A DNA stretch of 64,000 nt, taken from positions 1-64,000 of the forward strand of contig CAKZGE010000009.1 of assembly GCA_936914845.1 (NCBI GenBank), given 5' to 3'. The notes beneath the pieces are model-generated. The model did no database searches. It was not told the origin of the DNA and worked only from the letters and a program-made list of their open reading frames with translations. Position numbers and translations under genes: made by a program. The first letter of the stretch is position 1; each line of letters begins with the position of its first letter. This document shows positions 45,114 through 54,134 of this stretch, one piece after another. This DNA comes from an uncultured Chloracidobacterium sp. (GTDB lineage: Bacteria > Acidobacteriota > Blastocatellia > Pyrinomonadales > Pyrinomonadaceae).

Positions 45114-45308
45114 TTATACCGGGCAAAGAGCGCAGCACGCCGTCTTTCCGACGAATTCTCCGCTTCTCTCGTCCCGCTTGACGACGAACACTTCCCAATC
45201 GCCGTTAAATAACCGGTCGAACGCCGCGTTTTTCTTTTCTAAAACGTAATCTCTAACCTTTTGGCAACAGATTTTAGAGACTTCAATTTTTTCCGCCAGT
45301 GTCAGCAT
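45114..45308 (-). CDS. small Cys-rich protein of the ars operon
   Basis: The ATG at 45308 has GGGAG 9 nt upstream and gives 64 residues with a CC pair (VSKICCQKVRDYV) and a terminal TACCALCPV. The middle part DWEVFVVKRDE closely matches the C-terminal strand of ArsI (EWEVFVVKED at 45345), so it may derive from an ArsI-like tail joined to a new start. It lies 36 nt after arsI and 4 nt before aqpS. Vicinal cysteines suggest trivalent-arsenic binding; no known family was recognised. Confidence 0.65.
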   Translation of the reverse strand: MLTLAEKIEVSKICCQKVRDYVLEKKNAAFDRLFNGDWEVFVVKRDERSGEFVGKTACCALCPV

Positions 45309-45344
45309 TTCATTCGTCTCCCTGCTCAAATTCCCGTCAGTTAT

Positions 45345-45842
45345 TTAACAGCAGTTCGATGCGCCCGAATCTGTTTTGCCGTTGATGCCGATTGGCACGG
45401 GCGCGCAGCACGAAGCCGCCTGCGTTCGCTCCGCCGCTTCCGGCAGATTGTCTTCCTTGACGACGAATACTTCCCACTCGTTGCCGTCCGGATCCGTCGT
45501 CCAGGTTTTGTCCTGAATCGCGTAGCAGCAATTCGTATCCATTTCGTCGCGCGTTAATAGCCCGCGCTCGTGCCAGCCTTCGCGCATCGCCAAAACGTCT
45601 TCGGTCGAGGCGACCTGAATGCCCAAATGCGATAACGCGCCGCGCTCGCCGAACGAGTTTTGATTGAGCGTCAAATTCAGCGGCGGATTTTGCATATCGA
45701 ATTTCGCGTAGCCCGTGCGAACTTTGCTCGGCTCGATTCCCAGCATCTTTTTATAAAATTCAATGCTCGTTTCGACATTCCGCACATTTAACGCCAAATG
45801 CGCTTTTAATGTATTTACTGTTTTTGTTGTTTCGGTAGTCAT
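45345..45842 (-). CDS. arsI: ArsI/CadI-family vicinal-oxygen-chelate protein (C-As lyase type)
   Basis: The 165-residue VOC protein has metal ligands H15, H72 (SHLGIQV) and E124 (NEWEVFV) and the vicinal pair C105-C106 in MDTNCCYAIQDKTW, which binds trivalent organoarsenicals in ArsI. ArsI cleaves the C-As bond of methylarsenite. A Cys-rich tail (AASCCAPVP, SNCC) is additional metal-binding sequence. It is the first gene of the operon, divergent from arsR, with AGGAG before the ATG. Cadmium-induced CadI proteins are close relatives. Confidence 0.9.
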   Translation of the reverse strand: MTTETTKTVNTLKAHLALNVRNVETSIEFYKKMLGIEPSKVRTGYAKFDMQNPPLNLTLNQNSFGERGALSHLGIQVASTEDVLAMREGWHERGLLTRDEMDTNCCYAIQDKTWTTDPDGNEWEVFVVKEDNLPEAAERTQAASCCAPVPIGINGKTDSGASNCC

Positions 45843-45880
45843 AATTCTTTGCTCCTAATTTAATTTCAATTACGTCTAGG

Positions 45881-45950
45881 CATAATTGTTAATTCGGATA
45901 TTAAAACTTACGGACAATTATGTCAAGCCGTAATTGTTTTGTGATATAAT
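45881..45950. promoter_or_regulatory. divergent arsI/arsR promoters with ArsR-type dyads
   Basis: For arsI (minus), TTGACA at 45921-45926 and TAATAT at 45898-45903 have a 17-bp spacer. Perfect arms CATAATTGT (45881-45889) and ACAATTATG (45914-45922) flank it. A second dyad, ACAATTA (45914-45920) / TAATTGT (45931-45937), overlaps the arsR side. For arsR (plus), TATAAT at 45945-45950 ends 9 nt before the ATG, so the arsR mRNA is probably nearly leaderless. Confidence 0.75.
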
Positions 45951-45959
45951 CGTTTTTGT

Positions 45960-46352
45960 ATGAAGGAAGAAAAAACTTTTAATCTCGAACTTTTCTTTGC
46001 TGCGCTTGCCGACCGAACCCGTTTGCGGCTTTTGAATTTAATGCGCGACGGCGAAGTTTGCGTCTGTTTTTTCGCCGAAACTCTGGAGACAAATAATCCG
46101 AAAATTTCTCGTCATCTCGCTTATTTGAAACGCGCCGGGCTTGTCGCAGGCAGGCGTGAAGGAAAATGGATGCACTACCGGATTATAGAGCCGAAAAACA
46201 AGCAGGCGAAAGAAGTTTTCAAGCTGATAATGGAGATGTTCAAAAATGACAAAGAAATGCAGTCCGACCGCGAACAATTAAAAACCGTCTGCTGCGCCCC
46301 GTCGCAAGTTCCCGTCAAAATACAAAATTCGATTCGTCAGAAAAGCCGCTAA
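45960..46352 (+). CDS. arsR: ArsR-family arsenite-responsive repressor
   Basis: The 130-residue winged-helix protein has RLLNLMRDGEVCVCFFAETL, with the Cys-x-Cys of arsenite-binding ArsR in helix 3, and the recognition helix NNPKISRHLAYLKRAGLV. A wing GKWMHYRI and a Cys pair near the end (TVCCAPSQ) follow. It is divergent from the arsI operon with overlapping dyads in between, and there is no Shine-Dalgarno because the start lies just after the -10. Confidence 0.92.
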   Translation: MKEEKTFNLELFFAALADRTRLRLLNLMRDGEVCVCFFAETLETNNPKISRHLAYLKRAGLVAGRREGKWMHYRIIEPKNKQAKEVFKLIMEMFKNDKEMQSDREQLKTVCCAPSQVPVKIQNSIRQKSR

Positions 46353-46368
46353 CTGTAAGATGCTTTAT

Positions 46369-47931
46369 TTAGCCGCCCGGATGAAGTTTCAGCCATTCGG
46401 CGCGAAGCAGAAAGCTGCCTTCCGTGACGATTTTATCGCCGACGTTTAAGCCTTCCAGAACGACGTATTGACCGTTTGTTTCCGTCCCGAGTCGCACGAA
46501 CCTGACGGCAAAAACATTCGGCTGGTCGGTAGTGACGAAAACCGTTTGCCGACCGTTGACGCTCTGGACGGCGGCTGTCGGAATGACGGGCGCGGTCATT
46601 TCCGCCGTTCCGAGCGCGCCGAAAGCAACATTGACGTATTGCCCGATTTTCAAAATCTGTCCCGGATTTTCAAGCTCGACGCGCGCCTGCGCCGTGCGCG
46701 TGTCCTGATTGATTTCTGGGTCAATGTAAGTTACCTGCCCGCGAAAAAGTCTGCCCGGATATGCGTCGGTCGTAACGCTTGCGCCGCTTCCCGTGCGGAT
46801 TCGTCCTAAATCCTTTTCATAAACCTGCGCGATGACCCAGACGGTTGAAAGATTCGTTACCTTCATTAATTCTTTGTTGGCTTCGACGACTTCGTTTTGA
46901 TTGACCGAGCGGACGGTAACAGTGCCGGAAACCGGCGAGGTTATTGCGAGTTCGGACGTAATTTGCGACGGAGAGCGAAGCGCGGAAACGCGCTGCGGCG
47001 CGAGTCCAAGCACGATTAATCTTTGCCTTGCGGCGGCAAAATCCGATTCATTGGTTCTGAGTTTGACGGCGGCTTGCTCGAATTCGGAACTGCTGACAGG
47101 CTTTATGCGAGCGAGTTCCAATGCCCGCTGGTAGCGTTTGCGCCATTCGTCAACGGCAGCTTCAGCGGTTTTCAGCCTCGTGGTCGCCTGTTCGAGTTCT
47201 TCGCGGCTGACCGCGCCGATTTGAACGAGCTTGACCGTCCGCTCGTGGTGTTTGTGATGCTCGTCCAAGTCGGCTTCGGCGGTTTTCAATTTCGTCGTCG
47301 CTTCGTCCAGTTCTGAGCTGCTGACCGGACTGATTTTCAAAAGTTTCGATGCTCGCTCGTAGTTTTGACGGGCAGTTTGAGCTTCGGTTTGCAGAGCGAG
47401 GTAACGCGACTGCGCCGCAGCCAATTCGTCGCTGAAGATAACGGCGACCGTCTGCCCTTTCTGGACGTTCTCGCCGAGCTGCGCCGACACGCTGCGAACT
47501 ACGCCGCCGACCAGCGGAATGACGGGCGTTTCGCCGTAAGCGTTCGGCTGGACAACGCCGGTTGATGTAACCGACGCGGCTTCGCTCGTTAGGGTTTCGC
47601 CGACGGTCTCGATTTTGATTCCGCTGCGTTCGACTTGTTCGGGCGCAATTGTGATGGTTTGTTCTTCGGTCGGAACGGAGGTTTGTCCATCGCCGCCCGG
47701 CTCAAAGGAAACCGTGCGCGGCGCGGGAACGGGTTGCCCGCCGCCTTCCCGACTGCGGAAAAGCCAAAATATCACCGCGCCCAAAACGACGATGCCGATA
47801 ACCGCCAGAGCGATATACACGGACGCACGGTTCGGTTTTCGGTTTTCGGCTGAAGCCGTTTCATCTTGTTCGACCGGCTCAAGTTTTTCGCTTTCAGCAT
47901 CAGTAAATTTTTCTTTGTTTTCTTGGGTCAT
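46369..47931 (-). CDS. cusB: RND periplasmic adaptor (CusB-like) with triple 38-residue repeat
   Basis: The 520-residue protein has an N-terminal membrane anchor (VYIALAVIGIVVLGAVIFWLF), an acidic cytoplasmic head, lipoyl halves (VVRSVSAQLGENVQKGQTV and SPVSGTVTVRSVNQNEVVEA) and a beta-barrel domain (VWVIAQVYEKDLGRI). Its hairpin has three tandem units of exactly 38 residues (around I200, I238, I276; LLKISPVSSSELDEA-type), lengthening the coiled coil beyond the usual. Its ATG overlaps the cusC stop. It belongs to the pump of 47928 and 49328. Confidence 0.88.
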   Translation of the reverse strand: MTQENKEKFTDAESEKLEPVEQDETASAENRKPNRASVYIALAVIGIVVLGAVIFWLFRSREGGGQPVPAPRTVSFEPGGDGQTSVPTEEQTITIAPEQVERSGIKIETVGETLTSEAASVTSTGVVQPNAYGETPVIPLVGGVVRSVSAQLGENVQKGQTVAVIFSDELAAAQSRYLALQTEAQTARQNYERASKLLKISPVSSSELDEATTKLKTAEADLDEHHKHHERTVKLVQIGAVSREELEQATTRLKTAEAAVDEWRKRYQRALELARIKPVSSSEFEQAAVKLRTNESDFAAARQRLIVLGLAPQRVSALRSPSQITSELAITSPVSGTVTVRSVNQNEVVEANKELMKVTNLSTVWVIAQVYEKDLGRIRTGSGASVTTDAYPGRLFRGQVTYIDPEINQDTRTAQARVELENPGQILKIGQYVNVAFGALGTAEMTAPVIPTAAVQSVNGRQTVFVTTDQPNVFAVRFVRLGTETNGQYVVLEGLNVGDKIVTEGSFLLRAEWLKLHPGG

Positions 47932-49292
47932 TTGTTTGTCAACTCCGGCGCGTTCGTCGCCCGTAAAATTTCCACCCTTCCTAGATAGACTGCCAGTTGC
48001 GCGTCAATAAATTCGTTTTCAAGCTCGATAAAACGACGCTGTTCGATTAAATAATCAATCAAATTTCTGGCTCCGAGTTCGTAGGTTTGCCGCACCACGC
48101 CAAGATTTTCATTTGCTTGGTCGCGCACGCCGACGCGGAAAATTTCCATCGCCCGCCCCGCGCTTTTGTAGCGCGTGAAAGCGGCGGCAACTTCGCGGCG
48201 GACGGTCAGTTCGGCAAATTCGCTGCGCTTCTCCGCAGCAACTAGATTTGCGGCGGCGGCTTCAATCGCACCTTGATTGCGGTTGCGGACGGGAATATCT
48301 AGGGTGATGCCGAACGTGAAAGAATGAAAAACATCCTGCACGGGACGAAGCTGTCCGGTGTCGGTAATGCCGCTCACGGGAAAGCTGAAATTGTTTCGCC
48401 CGTAGCCCAGCGACGCGCTCGCGTCCAACCTTCCGGCGGCGCGTGCCTGCTCGATTTGCGCTGTCGCAAGAGTTTCCATTGCCCGCACGCCCAGCAAATC
48501 CGGTCTTTCTCTTAAAGCCTGCTGCGTCGCCTCAAAGACGGGCGGCAACGGCGCGAGCAAGTCTTTGAAATCGCCGCGCAGTCGAAGCGGTTCTTCCGGT
48601 TTCATTCCAAGCAGATTGCGAAGTTCTAAAAACGCGATTTCGGTTTTTCCCGCTTCGATTTCGCGGACGGAGCGCAGGCGATTGACTTCAACCAAAGTCA
48701 TATTTTCTTCGAGCGGCGCGGTTTTACCTTCTACAACGCGAGCCTGAACGAGCCGATAGCCGCCGACAGCAGCTTCGAGCAAATCTTCGACAAGTTTAAG
48801 TTTGAGCGTTTGCGCCAACGCCTCGCCGAATTTGGCGCGGACTTCAGCGGCAAGCAGTCGTTCGCGGTTGGCGACTTCTTTTTCGCGTAAATTTAATTCC
48901 GCGATGGCGACATTAATGCGAGCTTTGCGCCGCCCGCCGAGTTCGAGCGGCAGACTTCCCGCAATCATCGTGTCGTTATCTTTGCCGCCGATTTGCTCCT
49001 GACGGCTGAATTCCACGCTCGGATTCGGTCTGAGCCGGGCTTGTTTGACCAGCGCACGCACCGCTTCGATTTCTTTTCGCACTGCCGCAAGTTCGCCGTT
49101 GTTTTCCAAGGCAAGACGAACGGCTTCGTCCGCCGTCGTTCCATTTGTTTGGTCGAGATAACGCGATAAAGTCGCCTGCTCGGTCGGCAAATTTGCCGCC
49201 TGCGTTTGAGCGAGGACAGGCATCTGCGCCATCAGCAATAAACCGGCGCAGGAGAGCAGGCGCGAAATTTTTCTGCTAAATTTAATAAACAT
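47928..49292 (-). CDS. cusC: TolC-family outer-membrane channel (CusC-like)
   Basis: A signal peptide (LLSCAGLLLMAQMPVLAQ) is followed by two OEP repeats (LAAVRKEIEAVRALVKQARLRPNPSVEF; LGVVRQTYELGARNLIDYLI). RPNPS is the family hallmark. The ATG at 49292 was chosen because it opens directly before the signal peptide; a longer reading lies mostly within the end of cusA. It is the middle gene of cusA-cusC-cusB. Confidence 0.87.
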   Translation of the reverse strand: MFIKFSRKISRLLSCAGLLLMAQMPVLAQTQAANLPTEQATLSRYLDQTNGTTADEAVRLALENNGELAAVRKEIEAVRALVKQARLRPNPSVEFSRQEQIGGKDNDTMIAGSLPLELGGRRKARINVAIAELNLREKEVANRERLLAAEVRAKFGEALAQTLKLKLVEDLLEAAVGGYRLVQARVVEGKTAPLEENMTLVEVNRLRSVREIEAGKTEIAFLELRNLLGMKPEEPLRLRGDFKDLLAPLPPVFEATQQALRERPDLLGVRAMETLATAQIEQARAAGRLDASASLGYGRNNFSFPVSGITDTGQLRPVQDVFHSFTFGITLDIPVRNRNQGAIEAAAANLVAAEKRSEFAELTVRREVAAAFTRYKSAGRAMEIFRVGVRDQANENLGVVRQTYELGARNLIDYLIEQRRFIELENEFIDAQLAVYLGRVEILRATNAPELTNK

Positions 49293-49327
49293 TTTGTTAT
49301 TGCACAATCGGCATCCGTGGCGCCATT

Positions 49328-52300
49328 TCAGATTTTGTCGTCCTTCCACATTTCGGGTTCCGAAGATTTTTGGTTTTCAAGACTCGCCGCCTTTATCTGC
49401 GGCTCGACAGTTGCGGCGGTTTCTTCTTTTCTCAGCCCGCGCTCGTGCAGCCAATAAAAAATCACCGGCGTAACGATTAAAACGTGCAAAAGGCTTGAAA
49501 CCATTCCGCCTAAAACCGGAGTTGCGAGCGGTTTCATCACCTCCGAACCCGCGCTCGAACTCCACATAATCGGCAGAAGTCCCGCCACGACGGTCGAAAC
49601 GGTCATCACTTTCGGGCGCAGACGCAGCAGCGCGCCTTCCTTGACGGCTTCCATCAACGCATCCGGCGTCAGATGTCCGCCGAGTTCCGCGCGTTTTTTC
49701 TCGACTGCTTCGTTCAGATAAATGACCATCACCACGCCCGTCTGCACGGCGGTTCCGAAGAGCGCGATAAAGCCGACCCAGACGGCGACCGAAAAGTTGT
49801 AGCCGAGAAACCAGACCAGATACACGCCGCCCGTCAGAGCGAATGGCACTGCCAAAAGAACGTGCGCGGCTTCCAGCACGGAGTGATAAGTCAGGTAAAG
49901 CAAGCCGAAGATGACCAGCAAAACAATCGGAATGACGATCATCAGACGGGCGCGGGCGCGCTGCTGATTTTCATATTGACCGCTCCAGTTGATGTAATAT
50001 CCGGCTGGAAGCTGCACTTGTTTGGCAATCATTGTTTTAGCTTCTTCGACAAACGAGCCGACATCGCGCCCGCGCACATTCAAAAGGACAGTGCCTCTGA
50101 GAAGCCCGTTTTCGCTCGAAATCATGGTCGGACCTTCAACGGAGCGAATATCGGCAACTTGCGAGAGCGGCACGGTGTTCTTGTTCGTCGCCATAATCGG
50201 AATTTGTCCGATTGCATCGCTGCTTGAGCGAAACTCCGGCGCGTAGCGGACGCGAATCGGGAAACGCCTGCGTCCTTCAATCGTGATGGAAAGATTCGTT
50301 TCGCCGATGCCTTTTTCGATTGCGTCTTCAATCATTCTCGTGTCAATCCCGTAACGCGCCGCCGCCTGACGGTTGATTTTTATGTCAATATACGGCGCGC
50401 CGCTGATTTGTTCGGGGTAAACGTCAGCCGCGCCCGGCACGGTTTTTACTACGTCAGCGATTTGCTGCGAAATCGTTTCCAAAGTTTTCAAATCGTTCCC
50501 GAAAATTTTTATTCCAACTTCCGAGCGAATGCCGGTCGAGAGCATCTCGATACGGTTGATGATCGGCTGCGTCCAGATGTTCGTCACCCCGGGCATTTTT
50601 ACCGCCGCGTCCATCTCACCGATCAATTTCTCCCGCGTCATTCCCGCGCGCCATTCTTCCTGCGGTTTCAAATGAACGATGGTTTCGTTCATATTCACCG
50701 GCGCAGGGTCAGTCGAAGTTTCGGCGCGTCCGGCTTTTCCGACCGCCCAGGCGACTTCGGGAAACTGCATTAACATTTCGTCCTGTTTGCTCATAATCTT
50801 GCGGGCTTCGTCAATCGAAATCGCCGGATCGGTAACGGGCATAAACATCACGTCGCCTTCGTTCAGAGGCGGCATAAATTCATTGCCGATTCCCGTCGCC
50901 AGAAAAATCGCGCCCAAGAACAAAACAAGCGCGGCGGCGACCGTTAAAACGCGGTGCGTGAGAGCGAAACCCAAAGCCGGTTCATAGAGCCGGTGCAGAA
51001 ACCGCATCACCGGATTTGATTGTTCGGAGTGAATTTTCCCGCCGAGCAGGTAAGTGCAAAGCACCGGAACTAAAGTGACGGCGATAATCGTCGCGCCGAC
51101 CATCGCAAAAGTTTTCGTGAAAGCGAGCGGATGAAACAGTTTTCCTTCCTGTCCTTCAAGCGAGAAAACCGGAATGAAGGCTAAGATTATAATCGCCATC
51201 GAAAAGAAAGTCGGTCGCCCGACGAGCTTTGTGGATTCGAGAACCGCCCGCCAAACGGCGGATTTGTCTTTTAAATCAATGTTGCGCTGCTCGATGTAAC
51301 GGAAAGCGTTTTCCGTCACGACTATCCCTGCGTCAACCAGAACGCCGATGGCGATGGCGATTCCCGACAGCGACATCAGATTGGAACTGATGCCCATAAA
51401 ATACATAAACAAAAATGAAGTTAAAACGGCGAGCGGCAGCGGAATCGTCACAATTAAAATCGAACGGAAATGCGCCAGAAAAATGATGTGAGCGAGCGTG
51501 ACTAAAATCAGTTCTTCAATCAAAGCGCGTTCGAGCGTCGAAGTGGCGCGCTTTATTAACTGCGTCCGGTCGTAAAACGGCACTAACTTTACGCCTTCCG
51601 GCAATCCGGCTTTGAGTTCTTCGATTTTCTTTTTAACCGCGTCAATCACTTCGAGCGTGTTCACGCCGTAGCGGGCGATGACCACGCCGCCGACTGCTTC
51701 CTTACCGTTTTTGTCGAGCGCGCCGGTGCGAAAAGCGTTGCCGAGTTTTACTTCGGCGACGTTTTTGACGTAAATCGGCGTGCCGTTATTCGAGCCGATG
51801 ACGACGTTTTCGACATCCGCTGCCGATTCAATCAGCCCGATGCCGCGCACGACCGCCCACTGTCCGGCTTGCTCGACGACGTTTCCGCCGACGTTGTTGT
51901 TTGAACGCTCTACCGCTTCGACGACCGTGGAAAGCGGAATATTCAGCCCGCGCAATTTGTTCGGGTCAACGTCAACCTGATATTGCTGAACGTAGCCGCC
52001 GACCGATGCGACTTCAGCCACGCCCGGAACGGAATTTAATTGATACCTGACAAACCAATCCTGCACGGAGCGTAAATCGCGCAGGTTCATCGAATCGCTT
52101 TCGAGCGTGTACCAGAAAACCTGCCCGACTCCGGTCGCGTCCGGTCCGAGCGTCGGCACGACGCCTTCGGGAAGCTGTTTTGAAACGAGATTAAGCCGTT
52201 CTAAAACTCTGGTTCTCGCCCAATACAAATCAACATTATCCTCAAAGATGACGTTGATCATCGAGAAGCTGAAAGCGGAACTCGCCCGCACGACGCGAAC

Positions 52301-52534
52301 TCCGGGAAGACCCTGCAAATTCGTCACGAGCGGGTAAGTTACCTGGTCTTCGACTTCCTGCGGCGAGCGTCCCGTCCAATCGGTAAAAACGATAACCTGA
52401 TTGTCGGAGAGATCCGGTATCGCATCAATCGGCGTGCGCGTCAAAGCCCAGTAGCCCGCCGCCGCCAGCGCAATGTAAAGAACGATGACGATGCCGCGGT
52501 TTTTGAGAGACCATTCGATAAGCCGGTTAATCAT
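49328..52534 (-). CDS. cusA: CusA-type heavy-metal RND efflux pump
   Basis: The 1068-residue RND protein starts IEWSLKNRGIVIVLYI and has TM4 motif AIAIGVLVDAGIVVTENAFR, close to the AIG...DAA...EN form of the Cu(I)/Ag(I) CusA group. The periplasmic cleft has several Met residues (GNEFMPPLNEGDVMFMP). It should move Cu(I)/Ag(I) from periplasm or cytosol through CusB and CusC, driven by protons. It is the second complete RND system in the window, separate from the one at 32358, and differs in its TM4 motif. Confidence 0.92.
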   Translation of the reverse strand: MINRLIEWSLKNRGIVIVLYIALAAAGYWALTRTPIDAIPDLSDNQVIVFTDWTGRSPQEVEDQVTYPLVTNLQGLPGVRVVRASSAFSFSMINVIFEDNVDLYWARTRVLERLNLVSKQLPEGVVPTLGPDATGVGQVFWYTLESDSMNLRDLRSVQDWFVRYQLNSVPGVAEVASVGGYVQQYQVDVDPNKLRGLNIPLSTVVEAVERSNNNVGGNVVEQAGQWAVVRGIGLIESAADVENVVIGSNNGTPIYVKNVAEVKLGNAFRTGALDKNGKEAVGGVVIARYGVNTLEVIDAVKKKIEELKAGLPEGVKLVPFYDRTQLIKRATSTLERALIEELILVTLAHIIFLAHFRSILIVTIPLPLAVLTSFLFMYFMGISSNLMSLSGIAIAIGVLVDAGIVVTENAFRYIEQRNIDLKDKSAVWRAVLESTKLVGRPTFFSMAIIILAFIPVFSLEGQEGKLFHPLAFTKTFAMVGATIIAVTLVPVLCTYLLGGKIHSEQSNPVMRFLHRLYEPALGFALTHRVLTVAAALVLFLGAIFLATGIGNEFMPPLNEGDVMFMPVTDPAISIDEARKIMSKQDEMLMQFPEVAWAVGKAGRAETSTDPAPVNMNETIVHLKPQEEWRAGMTREKLIGEMDAAVKMPGVTNIWTQPIINRIEMLSTGIRSEVGIKIFGNDLKTLETISQQIADVVKTVPGAADVYPEQISGAPYIDIKINRQAAARYGIDTRMIEDAIEKGIGETNLSITIEGRRRFPIRVRYAPEFRSSSDAIGQIPIMATNKNTVPLSQVADIRSVEGPTMISSENGLLRGTVLLNVRGRDVGSFVEEAKTMIAKQVQLPAGYYINWSGQYENQQRARARLMIVIPIVLLVIFGLLYLTYHSVLEAAHVLLAVPFALTGGVYLVWFLGYNFSVAVWVGFIALFGTAVQTGVVMVIYLNEAVEKKRAELGGHLTPDALMEAVKEGALLRLRPKVMTVSTVVAGLLPIMWSSSAGSEVMKPLATPVLGGMVSSLLHVLIVTPVIFYWLHERGLRKEETAATVEPQIKAASLENQKSSEPEMWKDDKI

Positions 52535-52606
52535 AATTGTTTCCTTTGTTTTGCAAAGGCGCGAAAGAAAGTGCGCCCTTGCAGTTTGCCGTCGCCGCCG
52601 CAGCCG

Positions 52607-53035
52607 CTACTGCGCGGTTACTGAAAAAGCCGTTTTGCCTTTTCCGGCGGGTCCTTCATAAGCGATTTGCGATTGCCACTCGCCCGCCATTTCGACATCA
52701 ATTTTGCCTTTATAAACGCCGGACTTATCCGTAGTCGTTAAAGTTGCCGCATTGTTCATCGCGGGCATCGTTCCCATCGCCGGCATATTGTTGTTGAATG
52801 AAACCGCGCCGACATCAACGGGTTTGCCGGAAGCATCCGAAAAGGTCAGAAAAATCTCCTGCTGACCTTTCCGCAAAACGCCGTCCGCGTTCGAGAGCGT
52901 AACGGTCAGGTTATTGCCGACCGGCGCGCTTTTGATGACCTTGCCAGTCGCCGCCGGGTTGCTGGTGTTTGCGCCGCAGGCGACGATAAAAATTGAAACT
53001 GCCGATAAAATCGCAGCGATAATAATTTTCTTCAT
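52607..53035 (-). CDS. FixH/YtkA-like lipoprotein upstream of cusA
   Basis: The lipobox signal AVSIFIVACGA is followed by one beta domain with GQQEIFLTFSDASGKPVDVG, a Met/Asn/Ala-rich NNNMPAMGTMPAMNNAA loop and a final EMAGEWQSQIAYEGPAGKGK. The Met-rich loop between strands could carry Cu(I) to the pump. It is 72 nt upstream of cusA on the same strand and is probably the operon's leading periplasmic binder. Confidence 0.7.
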   Translation of the reverse strand: MKKIIIAAILSAVSIFIVACGANTSNPAATGKVIKSAPVGNNLTVTLSNADGVLRKGQQEIFLTFSDASGKPVDVGAVSFNNNMPAMGTMPAMNNAATLTTTDKSGVYKGKIDVEMAGEWQSQIAYEGPAGKGKTAFSVTAQ

Positions 53036-53125
53036 AATGTTTTCCTCGTAAATTTAAAATAGAATTTTGCGTGCCGTGCGCCGATTTTCGGACGCACTAA
53101 TGCCCAAAGAAACGCGCGGAAGAAA

Positions 53126-53158
53126 TCCGTTTATAGACACAATTAGCCTATAAACGGA
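53126..53158 (-). terminator. perfect hairpin between the 131-residue gene and the FixH-like gene
   Basis: TCCGTTTATAG (53126-53136) pairs with CTATAAACGGA (53148-53158) around 11 nt. The minus-strand transcript continues GGATTTCTTCC, only weakly U-rich, so this may be an attenuator or partial terminator before the cus genes, or an operator. Confidence 0.45.
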
Positions 53159-53176
53159 CACACTACGCCCTGGAAA

Positions 53177-53572
53177 CTAAATTAGAAACGAATGGTGTTG
53201 GATGTATTTGGGTTGGTGTTTTTCTGAAGGAATTTTGCGCTCGAAAGAAAACGAAATCGTTTGAATCGGTTTTTCTTTCCCCAGCAGCGACGCGATCTGT
53301 TTGAGTATCGAATCGGTGATTAGGATAACTGAAGGCGAAAAATTAACGGACGCGCCCGGCGAGGACGGAGCGGGATTGTTGCAATTTACCGCGCAGCATA
53401 ATTGCGCCGCGCTGACGCTTTTAGCGTCGCAATCCTTAGTTTTCTTTTTGCAGCACTCCATCGCCGACATACCGTTTTCCGCGTTGCCCGAAAAGACGGA
53501 CGTCCCCGCCAGCACGCCGTTGGCGAGCGCGAAAAGCAGAAAAAGCGATGTCAGCCATTTTTTCATTTTCAA
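53177..53572 (-). CDS. secreted Cys-rich protein of unknown function
   Basis: The 131-residue protein has a signal peptide (KKWLTSLFLLFALANGVLAG) and a Cys-rich head (MECCKKKTKDCDAK, LCCAVNCNN), then a Ser/Pro linker and a basic tail with HQPKYIQHHSF. The CC and CxxxC spacing suggests metal binding in the periplasm. No family was recognised. It stands first in the direction of the cus operon. Confidence 0.6.
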   Translation of the reverse strand: MKMKKWLTSLFLLFALANGVLAGTSVFSGNAENGMSAMECCKKKTKDCDAKSVSAAQLCCAVNCNNPAPSSPGASVNFSPSVILITDSILKQIASLLGKEKPIQTISFSFERKIPSEKHQPKYIQHHSFLI

Positions 53573-53711
53573 TTTAACTCTATTTGATGAATCAAATTCG
53601 TGTCAAGTTTATTCCACTTTCAGGAAAACTTATAATTTATATTGCGAATTCTCTACCGCACAGATTTGAGCCGCAACCAAGTATCGCTAAATCGCAACGA
53701 TTTATTATCCA

Positions 53712-54074
53712 TTAATTGACTCGTATTTTTCGGGAATGTAAAAGCGCGAGAATTGTAGCGACTCCAAACAATGCCATTCCAAAGAGAACTTGCGGCTGCT
53801 GCATCAAAAACAACGTCGCGCCGAACATTACTACAAAGATAAAGTTTGTGAGAACACAAAGCAGCGAGACGAACTTGTCTTTGCCGACATCCCTCAGCAA
53901 AACGAGATTCAAAAAGCCCGCCAGAATGATCGCTACGCCGGCACTGGCAAACCACAACGCCCGGAGAGAAAATTCGTCGTAATCGTGAAACGTAAAAAGA
54001 ATGTGGAGCGAGCCGAGAGCTATCATTAATCCGGTGATGATTTTATGCGTAGTTCTCAACATATTTTTATTCAA
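53712..54074 (-). CDS. small four-helix membrane protein
   Basis: The 120-residue protein has four hydrophobic segments (ITGLMIALGSLHILFTF; LWFASAGVAIILAGFLNLVL; FVSLLCVLTNFIFVVMFGATLFL; VLFGMALFGVATILALLHS). No family was recognised. It lies 60 nt after the CopZ-type Fe-S gene, reading the same way, so it may be the last gene of the mercury module. Confidence 0.55.
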   Translation of the reverse strand: MNKNMLRTTHKIITGLMIALGSLHILFTFHDYDEFSLRALWFASAGVAIILAGFLNLVLLRDVGKDKFVSLLCVLTNFIFVVMFGATLFLMQQPQVLFGMALFGVATILALLHSRKIRVN

Positions 54075-54134
54075 TTCATTGTCTTTGAATTTTATTTTTC
54101 CGTTTTGTCTCCGAAAACCAATCGTTCTTCTTTT

